Below are positions 1 to 8,484 of a stretch of DNA of 64,000 nucleotides, piece by piece. A program made the translations under genes and the position numbers. Source of the stretch: Fuerstiella sp. (GTDB lineage: Bacteria > Planctomycetota > Planctomycetia > Planctomycetales > Planctomycetaceae); contig JAQWOH010000060.1 of NCBI GenBank assembly GCA_029245955.1, forward strand, positions 1-64,000, given 5' to 3'. Numbering within the stretch: position 1 is the stretch's first letter; each line of letters opens with the position of its first letter. The notes beneath the pieces are model-generated. The model was not told the origin of the DNA and did no database searches. It saw only the letters and a program-made list of their open reading frames with translations.

Positions 1-1
1 G

Positions 2-919
2 GCCCAGGGACGTTTTATCACGGACGATGACCGAAAGCAGAAGAAGAACGTCGCCGTACTTGCTGCGGGCACAGCCGACGACTTGTTTCAGTACGAGAAT
101 CCTGTCGGTCAGTCGGTCCGCATCGGTGACAAGTTCTATAGCATCGTCGGAGTCACAATTCCTCGTCAGGCCAGTGCGGCCATTGGCGGCAGTATGTCCG
201 GGCAGGACTACAATCTGGATATTTACATTCCTCTGGAAACGATGCGTGTGCGGATGGGCGACCTGAACATCGACCGTACCGCAGGATCATTCAGCTCGGA
301 GTACTGGGAGCTAAGTCAGATTACATTAAGAGTTGATTCGCAGGACAACGTGGTGGAGACAGCCAATGTTATTCGCGAAAGTATGAAACAGAATCATAAG
401 ACTGACGGCGACTATGCCATTGTCGTTCCTCTGGAGCTCCTGAAACAGGCTGAACAGATGGGCATCATTTTCAATTTGGTGGGGGGACTCATAGCGGCAA
501 TCAGTCTTGTGGTCGGGGGCATCGGCATCATGAATATCATGCTGGCGACAGTGACCGAGCGGACGCGGGAAATCGGAATTCGCCGGGCCCTGGGAGCCAG
601 ACGGCGTGACATAACTATTCAATTCCTTACGGAAACCATTGTGTTATCGGGCACCGGCGGAATTATCGGGATTCTGCTTGGCCTGTCGACGAAATATGCC
701 TTTGCTGCTATTCGCAGTTTCGTTGAGAACTTCATTCTTAAAAGTGGAAAACCAGACAGTGATTTCGCGCTGATGTTTTCTGAAATGAGACCGGAACCGG
801 TTCCCTGGAGCCTGCCGCTGGCCTTCTTTATCTCAGTCGGCATTGGCATTATTTTCGGGATCTATCCGGCTCATGCGGCGGCAAAACTGGATCCGATTGA
901 AGCGCTCAGGCACGAATAG
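2..919 (+). CDS. ABC transporter permease, MacB/FtsX type (5' end outside window)
   Basis: This is the C-terminal part of a MacB-like ABC permease. The frame is open to the left edge, so the true start lies outside. The first ~140 visible residues look like the end of a MacB periplasmic core domain ([20 protein letters not shown], then a VGV strand). A four-helix FtsX region follows: a first membrane segment near [20 protein letters not shown], then the hallmark [20 protein letters not shown] and [11 protein letters not shown], and a last segment ending in [18 protein letters not shown], the usual family C-terminus. Such permeases couple a cytoplasmic ATPase to export or lipoprotein/peptide extrusion; the ATPase is probably upstream and not visible. 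The substrate cannot be inferred. Confidence 0.9.
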   Translation, partial: AQGRFITDDDRKQKKNVAVLAAGTADDLFQYENPVGQSVRIGDKFYSIVGVTIPRQASAAIGGSMSGQDYNLDIYIPLETMRVRMGDLNIDRTAGSFSSEYWELSQITLRVDSQDNVVETANVIRESMKQNHKTDGDYAIVVPLELLKQAEQMGIIFNLVGGLIAAISLVVGGIGIMNIMLATVTERTREIGIRRALGARRRDITIQFLTETIVLSGTGGIIGILLGLSTKYAFAAIRSFVENFILKSGKPDSDFALMFSEMRPEPVPWSLPLAFFISVGIGIIFGIYPAHAAAKLDPIEALRHE

Positions 920-1134
920 TCCACGACGTACTCGAATTTGCTGTCGGGAATGGTCAGCTGTGTCGACGATCAGGGAATCCGGACGGCGTTAGCGGAAATC
1001 AGAATTGAACTTCCGTCGCAGAGTGGTTAGCCTTCACCGTTCTTTAGTGCCCTGTACCGTGTGCAACAGTATCCGCCACTCGCACCTAAGCCAGTTCGGC
1101 GACTCAAGTCGCTATTCAAACATAAGTTAGATCA

Positions 1135-1434
1135 ATGAGTACACTAAAAAAGAACAAACGCCAGAAGCGATCCAAGCTGGAAGCGCTGTATGGCGACATC
1201 AAGCCGGCACATGGAAACAGCGTCACTCAACGCGGTAAACCCAAATATCTTGGCGGTAACGGTCGTCAGACGACTGGTGTGTCTCGTCGATTATTCAAAC
1301 GAAACATCAAGAAAATCCGCGTGCTTGAAAATGGTCGGGCCGTGCGTCGACGCGTTGCCGTCAGCGCAATTCGCTCCGGCCTTATTCAGAAGCCGCAGGT
1401 GGTTGATCCGTTTGCCGTTCCTGATCTGGACTAA
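1135..1434 (+). CDS. rpmB: 50S ribosomal protein bL28, cysteine-free form
   Basis: Small basic protein of 99 residues. The middle and C-terminal parts read as bL28: GNSVTQRGKPKYLGG, then TGVSRRLFKRNIKKIRVLENG and VSAIRSGLIQK, which correspond to the bL28 core (GN-V--, -RR-F--N-, -RSG-V). The extra RGKPKYLGG segment resembles what I recall of planctomycete bL28. The two Cys pairs of zinc-binding bL28 are absent: the N-terminus is a lysine/arginine-rich stretch (KKNKRQKRSK) and the C-terminal pair is replaced by Ala/Ser. It is therefore probably the zinc-independent form. The ATG at 1135 has no clear Shine-Dalgarno. It stands alone, 215 bp after the permease. Confidence 0.75.
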   Translation: MSTLKKNKRQKRSKLEALYGDIKPAHGNSVTQRGKPKYLGGNGRQTTGVSRRLFKRNIKKIRVLENGRAVRRRVAVSAIRSGLIQKPQVVDPFAVPDLD

Positions 1435-1528
1435 CGCTCTGCCAGGCTGAGCTTATGGTCGTGTCAGCGAAGGTATGGCTCATTCATTCCACGTGGCACC
1501 CATGACAGCATCTGAAGGCGATTCACCA

Positions 1529-1546
1529 CACCTCCGACCGGAGGTG
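1529..1546 (+). promoter_or_regulatory. hairpin enclosing the Shine-Dalgarno of the PhyH gene
   Basis: CACCTCC, a 4-nt loop GACC, then GGAGGTG form a perfect 7-bp stem. The 3' arm contains GGAGG, which lies 8 nt before the ATG at 1553 and is the strongest ribosome binding site I see in this part of the window. The stem would hide it. This also supports 1553 over the upstream ATGs at 1475 and 1502. Regulatory function is inference. Confidence 0.45.
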
Positions 1547-1552
1547 GACTTC

Positions 1553-2386
1553 ATGAATATTGATGAGACGGACTTCTCATCGATGTCACGTCCGGAGCAG
1601 ATTCGACATTTTGAAGTCGAAGGATATGTCGTTCTGCCTTCGATTCTGACTCCCGATGTGGTCGAGTCGGTCAAGGCTGAACTGGCAGACGTTGAGATGT
1701 CTCACACGGATTACAGCACTCAGCAGACTCGAGCAGTCATACAGCCGCAGTGGAATAGTCGAACTGCGGCCGAGTTAATCGGGTACAGACCAATGCTCGA
1801 TTTTCTCAAGGACTTGATGGGCCTGGACATCGTGTTCACGCGAGGCTTCTTCCAGCGGTCGCTACCGGGATGTCCGGGCATTTCGATGCACACGGACGGC
1901 CAGCCGCACGGGTCAAACCTGTTTGGCTACGAGGGCAGTTGTCCTCGTCTGGTGCGTGTTCTCTATTACCTGGACGAACTCACAACAGACAGAGCTCCGT
2001 TTCGACTAATACCACGTTCACACCTGTCATTTCACGCCGATGCCAGCCCATATGTGCGCTACAAATCGCATCCGGAAGAAATTTCCCTGATCCTTTCTGC
2101 CGGCTCGGCCGTCATAATCCCATCGTTGCTGTTTCACGGCAGTCACCCGAATCACGACACTCGCTCACGGGAACTGTTGCATTTCGGATACCGACCGGCA
2201 TGGGCGGGACCCGTACAGCCGGTCGACGACTGGGATCCGGAGTTGGTTAGAACTGCTCCGAAGATTGCGAAACCATATCTGCAGAGTCTCAACACGACGG
2301 GACAGGCCTTTGAGCAGGAGCACAAGCCGGCTGGCATGCGGTCTGAGGCGCCTGGCATCAACCCCGGTCGATGGACCAGAGACTGA
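1553..2386 (+). CDS. phytanoyl-CoA dioxygenase (PhyH) family protein
   Basis: A 277-residue protein of the Fe(II)/2-oxoglutarate PhyH superfamily. The opening RHFEVEGYVVLPSILTPD is the typical PhyH entry helix and strand. The metal triad is visible: His113 and Asp115 in SMHTDGQPHG, and distal His195 in SLLFHGSHPNH. Arg206 in SRELLHFGYRP is placed to bind the 2-oxoglutarate carboxylate. An intact triad suggests an active oxygenase, but planctomycete PhyH proteins act on varied or unknown substrates and I cannot name one. The start at 1553 is chosen for GGAGG at 1540-1544; in-frame ATGs at 1475 and 1502 would add 26 or 17 residues without family similarity. The gene is monocistronic and converges with the uspA-like gene. 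Confidence 0.85.
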   Translation: MNIDETDFSSMSRPEQIRHFEVEGYVVLPSILTPDVVESVKAELADVEMSHTDYSTQQTRAVIQPQWNSRTAAELIGYRPMLDFLKDLMGLDIVFTRGFFQRSLPGCPGISMHTDGQPHGSNLFGYEGSCPRLVRVLYYLDELTTDRAPFRLIPRSHLSFHADASPYVRYKSHPEEISLILSAGSAVIIPSLLFHGSHPNHDTRSRELLHFGYRPAWAGPVQPVDDWDPELVRTAPKIAKPYLQSLNTTGQAFEQEHKPAGMRSEAPGINPGRWTRD

Positions 2387-2494
2387 CGACGGAATGTCCG
2401 ATCGGGCAACACCGTCGGGCGCATCGTGGTATGCACATTGTCGTCGTGTTGGAATCACCACGACTATGAACAGTACCCGTTTGCGACTAGGCAT

Positions 2495-2932
2495 TCATCC
2501 CGCGTCGGAACGTCTCAGGACCAGCACACTGCATTCAGCGTGACGGATGACTCGTTCAGCGACCGATCCCAGAAACATTCTTTTGATGCCATGATATCCG
2601 TGTGAGGGTATGACGATCAGATCAGCGTCCTGGTCTTTGGCGTAGTCAGCAATTTCCATTCCCGGAGTGCCCAGCAGAACGGACACTGCCGCTTCTGCCG
2701 CACCATGTTCAGCAGCCAGTGTGTTCAGCTTCTCGGTGACTGTCTTGCGTCGCGAATCATCGCTCACATCACCCAGCAACACGCCCGGCGAAACAGTGTC
2801 CAGAGGGAGCAGCACGTGCACAAGATGCAGCCTGGACGCGTCTCCCGCGATGTTGACGGCCCTGGCAATCGCATGCCGCGACTCGCCGGAAAAATCGATC
2901 GGCACTACGATCTTTGATATGGAATATGTCAT
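2495..2932 (-). CDS. universal stress protein, UspA family
   Basis: A single Usp domain of about 145 residues. It begins with ISKIVVPIDFSGESRHAI (first strand plus the conserved Asp) and ends with the ATP-binding signature SHGYHGIKRMFLGSVAERVI followed by CSVLVLR. The Gly-x2-Gly-x9-Gly-Ser pattern suggests it binds ATP. The start at 2932 is preferred over the ATG at 2962 because AGGA lies 7 nt before it and the Usp fold begins right there. It is downstream of the alanine/sodium symporter on the same strand, so the two are probably co-transcribed; a Usp protein paired with a transporter often modulates it. Confidence 0.9.
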   Translation of the reverse strand: MTYSISKIVVPIDFSGESRHAIARAVNIAGDASRLHLVHVLLPLDTVSPGVLLGDVSDDSRRKTVTEKLNTLAAEHGAAEAAVSVLLGTPGMEIADYAKDQDADLIVIPSHGYHGIKRMFLGSVAERVIRHAECSVLVLRRSDAG

Positions 2933-2967
2933 CGTATGTTCCTGTGGTGTTTTGGAAGCCAACGTCG

Positions 2968-4644
2968 TTATTCGCCGAAGTCTGCGACGGACTTCTCTCC
3001 GGAAACTTCAAGATCGCCGTTCTTCAGTTTTTGCCAATATTCATCCAGGTCCTTGCGTACCTTTCCGGAAAGCAGCACAACGCCGATGATGTTTGGAATC
3101 GCCATGCCGAAGATCATCAGATCACCGAAGTTCAGAACGTTGGTTGCGGACACGATGGACCCCAGAAACGTGAAGATTAGAAAGATGATGCGATAGGACA
3201 TTGAGGCGTTGTCGCCAAACAGAAAGGCCCAGCAGCGTTCACCGTAGTAAGACCAGGAAATCATCGTGGAAAATGCAAACAGTACGACAGCAACGGAAAG
3301 AACATATCGGAAGCCCGGAATCTGTGTGTCCATAGCCACCGATGTCAGAGCTGCTCCGTTCTTGGTTTCAATCAGGCTGGCAAATTCCGGATGCTCAACG
3401 GGGTCCCATGCCCCGGTAATAACAATCACCAGGGCGGTCATTGAGCAGATGACGACCGTGTCGATGAAGGGACCCAAAAGTGCAACCATGCCTTCACGAA
3501 CGGGATATTCGGTTTTGGCCGCGGCATGAGCGATCGCTGCCGATCCAACACCGGCTTCATTGGAAAATGCGGCACGTTGAAACCCGACAACAAGCACACC
3601 GACAAGGCCACCGGAGACAGCGGTTCCCGTAAACGCATCGTTCAGGATCAGTTGCAGGGCCATGGGAATCTGATCGATGTTCTTCAGCAGAATGACAAGA
3701 GCCGCCAGAACGTAAATGCCACACATTGCGGGCACGATTTTTTCAGCGGCAGACGCTATGCGTCTGATTCCACCGATGATCACCATACCCGTGACGATGG
3801 ACATCAGCAGTCCGTAAATCCAGCGGTAATCTGCGGCACCAACCACTTCCGGAGCCGCCAGAAACGGTAGCGTCTGTGCAACTGCACCCAATGACATTTT
3901 TACTTGAAATGAATTGCCGCCGGCGAAGGACCCACCCACACACAGGACGGCAAACATTATTCCCAGGACCTTTCCGAGGGGTCCGAGGCCCAGCTCGGGC
4001 AATCCGCGCGACAGGTAGTACATCGCTCCGCCCATGATACGGCCGTCGGGCCGTTCTTCTCGATATTTCTGCCCCAGTGTGCATTCCACGAACTTTGACG
4101 ACATACCGATGAATCCGGCGAGGATCATCCACAGTGTGGCGCCGGGGCCCCCGATGCAAATGGCGATGGCGACGCCGGCGATATTGCCGAGCCCCACGGT
4201 CGCGGACAATGCCGCCGTTAACGCCTGGAAATGCGTTACCTCTCCCTGGTCGTCCGGATTATCGTACTTGCCTGCCGTCACCATGACGGCATGTTTGAAG
4301 CCGCGAATGTTGATGAAGCCCATACGGATCGTAAAAAAGGTCGCACCCAGCAGCAGGAGCAAAACGGCTGCCGGAATGGTATCTTTCCCACCAAGAGGAA
4401 CAGGGTAAAAGATGATTTGTTCGATGTAGCCGTTGACTTTGCCGAAATATTTGTCGACAGGCTTCAGAGCATCGTTGAACTGCTGAACGAGGCCACGTTC
4501 CGATGAAGTTTCTGCGGATTCAACGGACTTCGGCGATACCGCTTCCGCATCCTGCGCTGAGGTGTACTCAATGTTTAATCCCGCTACGCAAAGTAGTACC
4601 ACCAGTCGCAACCAGCGGGATGAAACAACTTGTGTCAATCGCAT
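2968..4644 (-). CDS. sodium:alanine/glycine symporter, AGCS family
   Basis: A 558-residue polytopic membrane protein of the AGCS (AlsT/DagA) family, which imports alanine or glycine with sodium. The family signature is clear: QALTAALSATVGLGNIAGVA, then GGPGATLWMILAGFIGMSSK and FVECTLGQKYRE. A later conserved block reads FQRAAFSNEAGVGSAAIAHA. The N-terminus carries a signal-like hydrophobic stretch ending in TSAQ and about 50 polar residues before the first true transmembrane segment. This is longer than the roughly 450-500 residues usual in proteobacteria. It is followed by the UspA-like gene and diverges from the guanylyltransferase, with 237 bp for promoters. Confidence 0.92.
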   Translation of the reverse strand: MRLTQVVSSRWLRLVVLLCVAGLNIEYTSAQDAEAVSPKSVESAETSSERGLVQQFNDALKPVDKYFGKVNGYIEQIIFYPVPLGGKDTIPAAVLLLLLGATFFTIRMGFINIRGFKHAVMVTAGKYDNPDDQGEVTHFQALTAALSATVGLGNIAGVAIAICIGGPGATLWMILAGFIGMSSKFVECTLGQKYREERPDGRIMGGAMYYLSRGLPELGLGPLGKVLGIMFAVLCVGGSFAGGNSFQVKMSLGAVAQTLPFLAAPEVVGAADYRWIYGLLMSIVTGMVIIGGIRRIASAAEKIVPAMCGIYVLAALVILLKNIDQIPMALQLILNDAFTGTAVSGGLVGVLVVGFQRAAFSNEAGVGSAAIAHAAAKTEYPVREGMVALLGPFIDTVVICSMTALVIVITGAWDPVEHPEFASLIETKNGAALTSVAMDTQIPGFRYVLSVAVVLFAFSTMISWSYYGERCWAFLFGDNASMSYRIIFLIFTFLGSIVSATNVLNFGDLMIFGMAIPNIIGVVLLSGKVRKDLDEYWQKLKNGDLEVSGEKSVADFGE

Positions 4645-4881
4645 AACGTGGATTCCCCGTCAAACAAGAGTTCAGGACCGAACCGCCAGGCAGTCGAATA
4701 TGCAGTTCCGATTGCAAAGGATAACCATTGGTCGCCGTTGAAGGAATCCACACTGCCAAAGCGAGCGAACCGCTGCAGGGTCACACTGCTGGACGAACTT
4801 TGTGATACCGTCTACCATCGGCCAGGTCGGACAATATATAAATGTTCAGGGCATGCCTTTTGTCGCCGAAAGAAATCGAAC

Positions 4882-5955
4882 ATGTTGCACGCTGTGATCA
4901 TGGCTGGGGGAAGTGGTACGCGTTTCTGGCCTCAGAGTCGGGCAGAAATGCCGAAACAGCTGCTGAAACTGTCTGGGAATCGCACAATGATCCAGCAGAC
5001 CGTTGATCGCTGCCGCGGGTTGATCCAGCCGGACCATTCGTGGATTGTCACGAACGCGGTTCAGGCTGCGGCGACGTCCGGTCAGTTGCCGGAGATTCCC
5101 TCACAGAATGTATTGGTGGAGCCAAAGGCCCGCAATACTGCGCCATGCGTGGGACTTGCCGCTATACATGCCGTCCATCACGACCCCGACGCGACCATGC
5201 TCATCATGCCGGCCGATCACGTCATTTCAACTTCCGAGGAATTTCAGAATGCCGTAATGCAGGCGGCTGCTGTGGTGGAAAAGGACCCGAATCGTCTGGT
5301 CATGTTTGGAATTGCTCCGACATTTCCTTCAACCGGATTTGGGTACATTGAGAGAGGTTCAGCATTGTCGGATGTTGAACGAGCATTTGACGTAGTCGCA
5401 TTCCATGAAAAGCCACAGCTGTCGCGTGCCGAAGAATACGTCGCGTCGGGCAGCTTCTACTGGAACTGTGGCATCTTCTGCTGGAAGGCACAGACAATTC
5501 TGGATCAGTTGCAGCAGTATGAACCGGATACTTACCAGCGTCTGCTGCGAATTGCTCAGGTTATCGGACACGAAAGTTATACTCGTGTACTCGGCGACCA
5601 GTTTCCGCAGATGAACAGCATCTCCATTGACTGTGCAGTCCTGGAGCGGGCTTCAGACGCCACCGTTATTGAGGCTCCGTTCAAATGGGACGACGTTGGC
5701 AGCTGGCTGGCGGTCCCCCGACTGGCCGGGCAGGACGAATTCGGGAACACCATCGAAGGGCTATTTGTGGGAGTCGACACGAAAAACTGTATCGTGCGGA
5801 CGTCGGCGAACCACCTGGTAGCCACACTTGGTGTCAGCGACCTGATCATCGTTCAAACGGAGGATGCGACGTTGGTGGGACACAAACGGGATTCTGAGCG
5901 GATCAAGGAACTGTTATTGAAAGTCAGAGAGCAAGGTGGTGCAGACTACCTTTAA
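4882..5955 (+). CDS. manC: mannose-1-phosphate guanylyltransferase
   Basis: A 357-residue nucleotidyltransferase making GDP-mannose from mannose-1-phosphate and GTP, a precursor for surface polysaccharides. The nucleotide-binding loop MAGGSGTRFWPQSR is at residues 7-20, followed by PKQLLKL, then MPADHVI, VAFHEKP, FYWNCGIFCWKA and EAPFKWDDVGSW, all expected for the short ManC/RfbM type. There is no fused isomerase domain; the length matches the single-domain enzyme. The ATG at 4882 is chosen because the family motif starts at residue 7. The open frame extends 84 codons further upstream but that stretch is unrelated and rich in Arg/Cys/Ser, as in read-through of non-coding DNA. Confidence 0.93.
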   Translation: MLHAVIMAGGSGTRFWPQSRAEMPKQLLKLSGNRTMIQQTVDRCRGLIQPDHSWIVTNAVQAAATSGQLPEIPSQNVLVEPKARNTAPCVGLAAIHAVHHDPDATMLIMPADHVISTSEEFQNAVMQAAAVVEKDPNRLVMFGIAPTFPSTGFGYIERGSALSDVERAFDVVAFHEKPQLSRAEEYVASGSFYWNCGIFCWKAQTILDQLQQYEPDTYQRLLRIAQVIGHESYTRVLGDQFPQMNSISIDCAVLERASDATVIEAPFKWDDVGSWLAVPRLAGQDEFGNTIEGLFVGVDTKNCIVRTSANHLVATLGVSDLIIVQTEDATLVGHKRDSERIKELLLKVREQGGADYL

Positions 5956-5979
5956 CAGGAATGCCGACGACGAGTCCAA

Positions 5980-6528
5980 TCAGACTTGTCGGTCGCGGTG
6001 CTGCGGTTGCTCGTCCGCATCAGATGTGTCCTGAGATTGCCGTCGCGACCGTCGCTCGTCATATCCAGACCGCCCGCTCGAAGGGCGACGAGACATGCGC
6101 TGCCATAGTTTATTCGAAATCTGACTAAGGGGCATCCATAGGAACCTGGCGGGAGCCAGCAGTCCTCGCCCAATCATCTGAACCCACCGCGCGACTCCGA
6201 CAAGGTTATGCGTCACTGGTCCGTTGATGTCGCCATCACGAACCGGCATCGAGTCGAGTTTGGCGACGCGCCATGTTCGGCCTCTGTCAAACGAGGTGAA
6301 CGGCCAAAGTCGGCCAATCCACGACAATGGACGACGTTTAATGCTGAAACAGTGCGGACACTGAAACGGTCGCACCAGTAGTATTAACCACACATAATCT
6401 GTGCGATGCAACTGAGCAGTTTCCAGCCGTTCTCTGCAGAATCCGCAGTGATACGGAATTATTCTTGCGTTGTTATTGAACAACGTCGCACTCCGAGTCA
6501 AATCTAAAACAACGGTGAACGCGAGCAT
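5980..6528 (-). CDS. hypothetical zinc-ribbon protein
   Basis: I do not recognise this 182-residue protein. It has two Cys pairs, IPYHCGFCRERLE and FQCPHCFSIKRRP, about 35 residues apart and separated by a hydrophobic stretch DYVWLILLVRP. This is a likely treble-clef or zinc ribbon next to a membrane-proximal segment, an architecture I associate with lineage-specific planctomycete proteins. The C-terminal ~40 residues are very rich in Arg, Ser, Asp and Gln and probably disordered. The start at 6528 is uncertain. An 11-G tract lies ~135 bp upstream. It converges with manC. Confidence 0.5.
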   Translation of the reverse strand: MLAFTVVLDLTRSATLFNNNARIIPYHCGFCRERLETAQLHRTDYVWLILLVRPFQCPHCFSIKRRPLSWIGRLWPFTSFDRGRTWRVAKLDSMPVRDGDINGPVTHNLVGVARWVQMIGRGLLAPARFLWMPLSQISNKLWQRMSRRPSSGRSGYDERRSRRQSQDTSDADEQPQHRDRQV

Positions 6529-6660
6529 TGCTGGCGGTCATGTTCCCGCAGAGGTTGGGGGTGAGGCATGTGTCTTCCCGGGAGGACGGTGATGATGCCG
6601 AACTTTGGTGCAGTAGACCATTGACCTCGATGTCCGAATGTCATTTCCTGACAAGTTGGC

Positions 6661-6671
6661 GGGGGGGGGGG
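6661..6671. repeat. homopolymer tract of 11 G
   Basis: An uninterrupted run of 11 G on the + strand, followed by C and two more G. It lies between the zinc-ribbon gene (start 6528, - strand) and the end of the M24-like gene (6839), so upstream of the former. Other G runs in this window reach only about 7. Such a tract can vary in length by slippage. Confidence 0.8.
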
Positions 6672-6838
6672 CGGTCGTATCGTGTATAAGGAATGATAAG
6701 AATGTGCATGTCACGGACCCGCATCGACAAACGACGTATTTGAAGTGCGAAAGTCCGCTCAACTACCGATGTTCGTTGCCATCGGGTGACTGGGTGTCTT
6801 TGTGGCGTCTCAAGCAGGGGACGTTCAGCTTGTGTCGA

Positions 6839-8143
6839 TCAGCCGTCCTCTGCGGGGACCGTACCAAAAGTCGGCAGATTCATTTTCCGGAAAGATTCAA
6901 CCTGAGCAGGACCCTTCTCCCGCGATTCCAGGCTGTCGTCCGGAGACGCTGCAGCCTCCTCAATGGAAGACGCATCAGTCGACTGATCCTCAGTGCGGAC
7001 GCGAAGAATGCCTGGACACAGAACCTCACGCCCCTTCACCTGGACGGGCACGTAGGGCCATGATGACGACCTTGTCAATTGCTCATTTGACGAATCGAGC
7101 AACAGAATGGTATCACCGACCATTGCCGGTCCAACTGACGAATGCCAGAAGACCGCAGCAGGTGACGCTAAACGGTAATCTGCATCTGGGGTTAACTGAC
7201 ATTCGCTTGAGCTGTAGCCGATGACGTCGGCCTGGTCCGACAACTGCCACTCGTTGCTCATGCCGAACTTGTCGTATATGCGGTGTACGCGTTCCCAGAC
7301 GTCAGAGAGAGTCTGCCCCGCACGCGAGAAAAAAATCCCGGTGGCATGCAGCAGCAGGGCTTGCTGAAATCCCTTCCACAGATCGCCCGGTACGTTCTCC
7401 AGACAGACTGTCCGAGTGACACCGACATGCAATCCCCAGCGGCGCGCGATGCAGGACAGCACTGCGAAGTTGTTAATTGGGTGTTCACCAAACGTCCAGT
7501 GCCGATACCGTTCGTTTCTACCATCAGCACATACCTGGATCCTTGTGGCAGCAGTCGTTCGTTTTAGCAGTCGGTGGCTAATCTGCCCGGCAACCTCAGC
7601 CTCTGTGACTCCGTGGCGAAGATTCTGTCCGGTAGCTTCTACTGCGTGCACCGCTATGCGACTGAGCCGTCGCAGTCGGGCCACTTCAAGGTCGGTTAAC
7701 GGCAACCTGATAGCTCGCACTGCTTCACGGTCATAGCGCGCGCCTTTGACATATTGGTCACTTAGCACGTTTCGACTACGGCACAAGTCCGCGACAAGTT
7801 CCTGGTGCGGCTGAAACCACTCTCGCTGCTTCAGCTGAAAGCCGAGGCCGTACGCTTCACGTTCGAAGATCTGAGCCGAATCGACAGAGTTGGTGGCGAA
7901 CAGTCTGGCGTCCGGCGTGACGAACAAGCTGGTCGTGCAGTCTTCGGATGCACAGCGAAACGGGTCGACGCCTGCGGTAAACCACGCGATGTTCTCGGGA
8001 CTCTGCAGCAGCAGCGCATTTCTGTCAGTGGCGTTCAGCAGCTGACGAACGCGTTCGTGTTTCAGTTCCACGTCGTGCAGTCGAGCGACATCCTGAGCCA
8101 GCGGACGGTTCAGACGTTGGTCATTCCGTGCATTGTTGTTCAT
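6839..8143 (-). CDS. M24 (Xaa-Pro aminopeptidase-like) protein, probably non-catalytic
   Basis: A 434-residue protein with the layout of M24 peptidases: a creatinase-like N-terminal domain (LLLQSPENIAWFTAGVDPFR, residues ~45-65) and a pita-bread-like domain from ~160 (DLEVARLRRLSRIAVHAVEA, RHGVTEAEVAGQI). The five metal ligands (Asp, Asp, His, Glu, Glu) are not visible. The usual Asp-x-G...Ser-Asp-x-Thr-Arg stretch reads RRWGLHVGVTRTVCLENVPG, and the region that should hold the His and the two Glu reads VFWHSSVGPAMVGDTILLLD without them in place. It is probably a pseudoenzyme or has changed chemistry. The tail (~40 residues) is acidic and low-complexity. It diverges from the sulfatase. Confidence 0.72.
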   Translation of the reverse strand: MNNNARNDQRLNRPLAQDVARLHDVELKHERVRQLLNATDRNALLLQSPENIAWFTAGVDPFRCASEDCTTSLFVTPDARLFATNSVDSAQIFEREAYGLGFQLKQREWFQPHQELVADLCRSRNVLSDQYVKGARYDREAVRAIRLPLTDLEVARLRRLSRIAVHAVEATGQNLRHGVTEAEVAGQISHRLLKRTTAATRIQVCADGRNERYRHWTFGEHPINNFAVLSCIARRWGLHVGVTRTVCLENVPGDLWKGFQQALLLHATGIFFSRAGQTLSDVWERVHRIYDKFGMSNEWQLSDQADVIGYSSSECQLTPDADYRLASPAAVFWHSSVGPAMVGDTILLLDSSNEQLTRSSSWPYVPVQVKGREVLCPGILRVRTEDQSTDASSIEEAAASPDDSLESREKGPAQVESFRKMNLPTFGTVPAEDG

Positions 8144-8484
8144 GCAGGAGATCTCGTTTTCACGAATCGGTTTCCGGGTAAACGCCTTTCGCTGGCGCTG
8201 GACATAGCGAAGAACCCTGTGGTGATTTACTTCGTAAAGTGGCTGACCGATGCGTTCAACAGAACAAAATGCGGTATTTGAGGCAGAACGTTTCTTCTGT
8301 ACTCATCGTAACGAAATAGCTGAGCCAATTCCGTGTTCAAACCGTCCGATAATCCTCAATCTGCGGCGGGGACGAAGATCAGAATCGATTTGTGGCAGCG
8401 AACGTTCCGGAATTCCGGTATGAAGGCACGTTTGGCAGACATTGTATTGCCGGACCTTCCATCTCAAAACAAGATGAGCTGAAC
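8144..8484. other. intergenic region between two divergent genes
   Basis: Spacer of 341 bp between the M24-like gene (-) and the sulfatase (+). It must hold both promoters. The sulfatase reading frame is open back to about 8392, but that part shows no signal peptide or family similarity. I see no clear promoter boxes or RNA structure. Confidence 0.5.

Noticed and set aside
4630-4881. Upstream extension of the guanylyltransferase reading frame by 84 codons
   Set aside because: The nucleotidyltransferase fold begins at the ATG at 4882; the upstream part has the Arg/Cys/Ser composition of read-through and overlaps the divergent symporter start.
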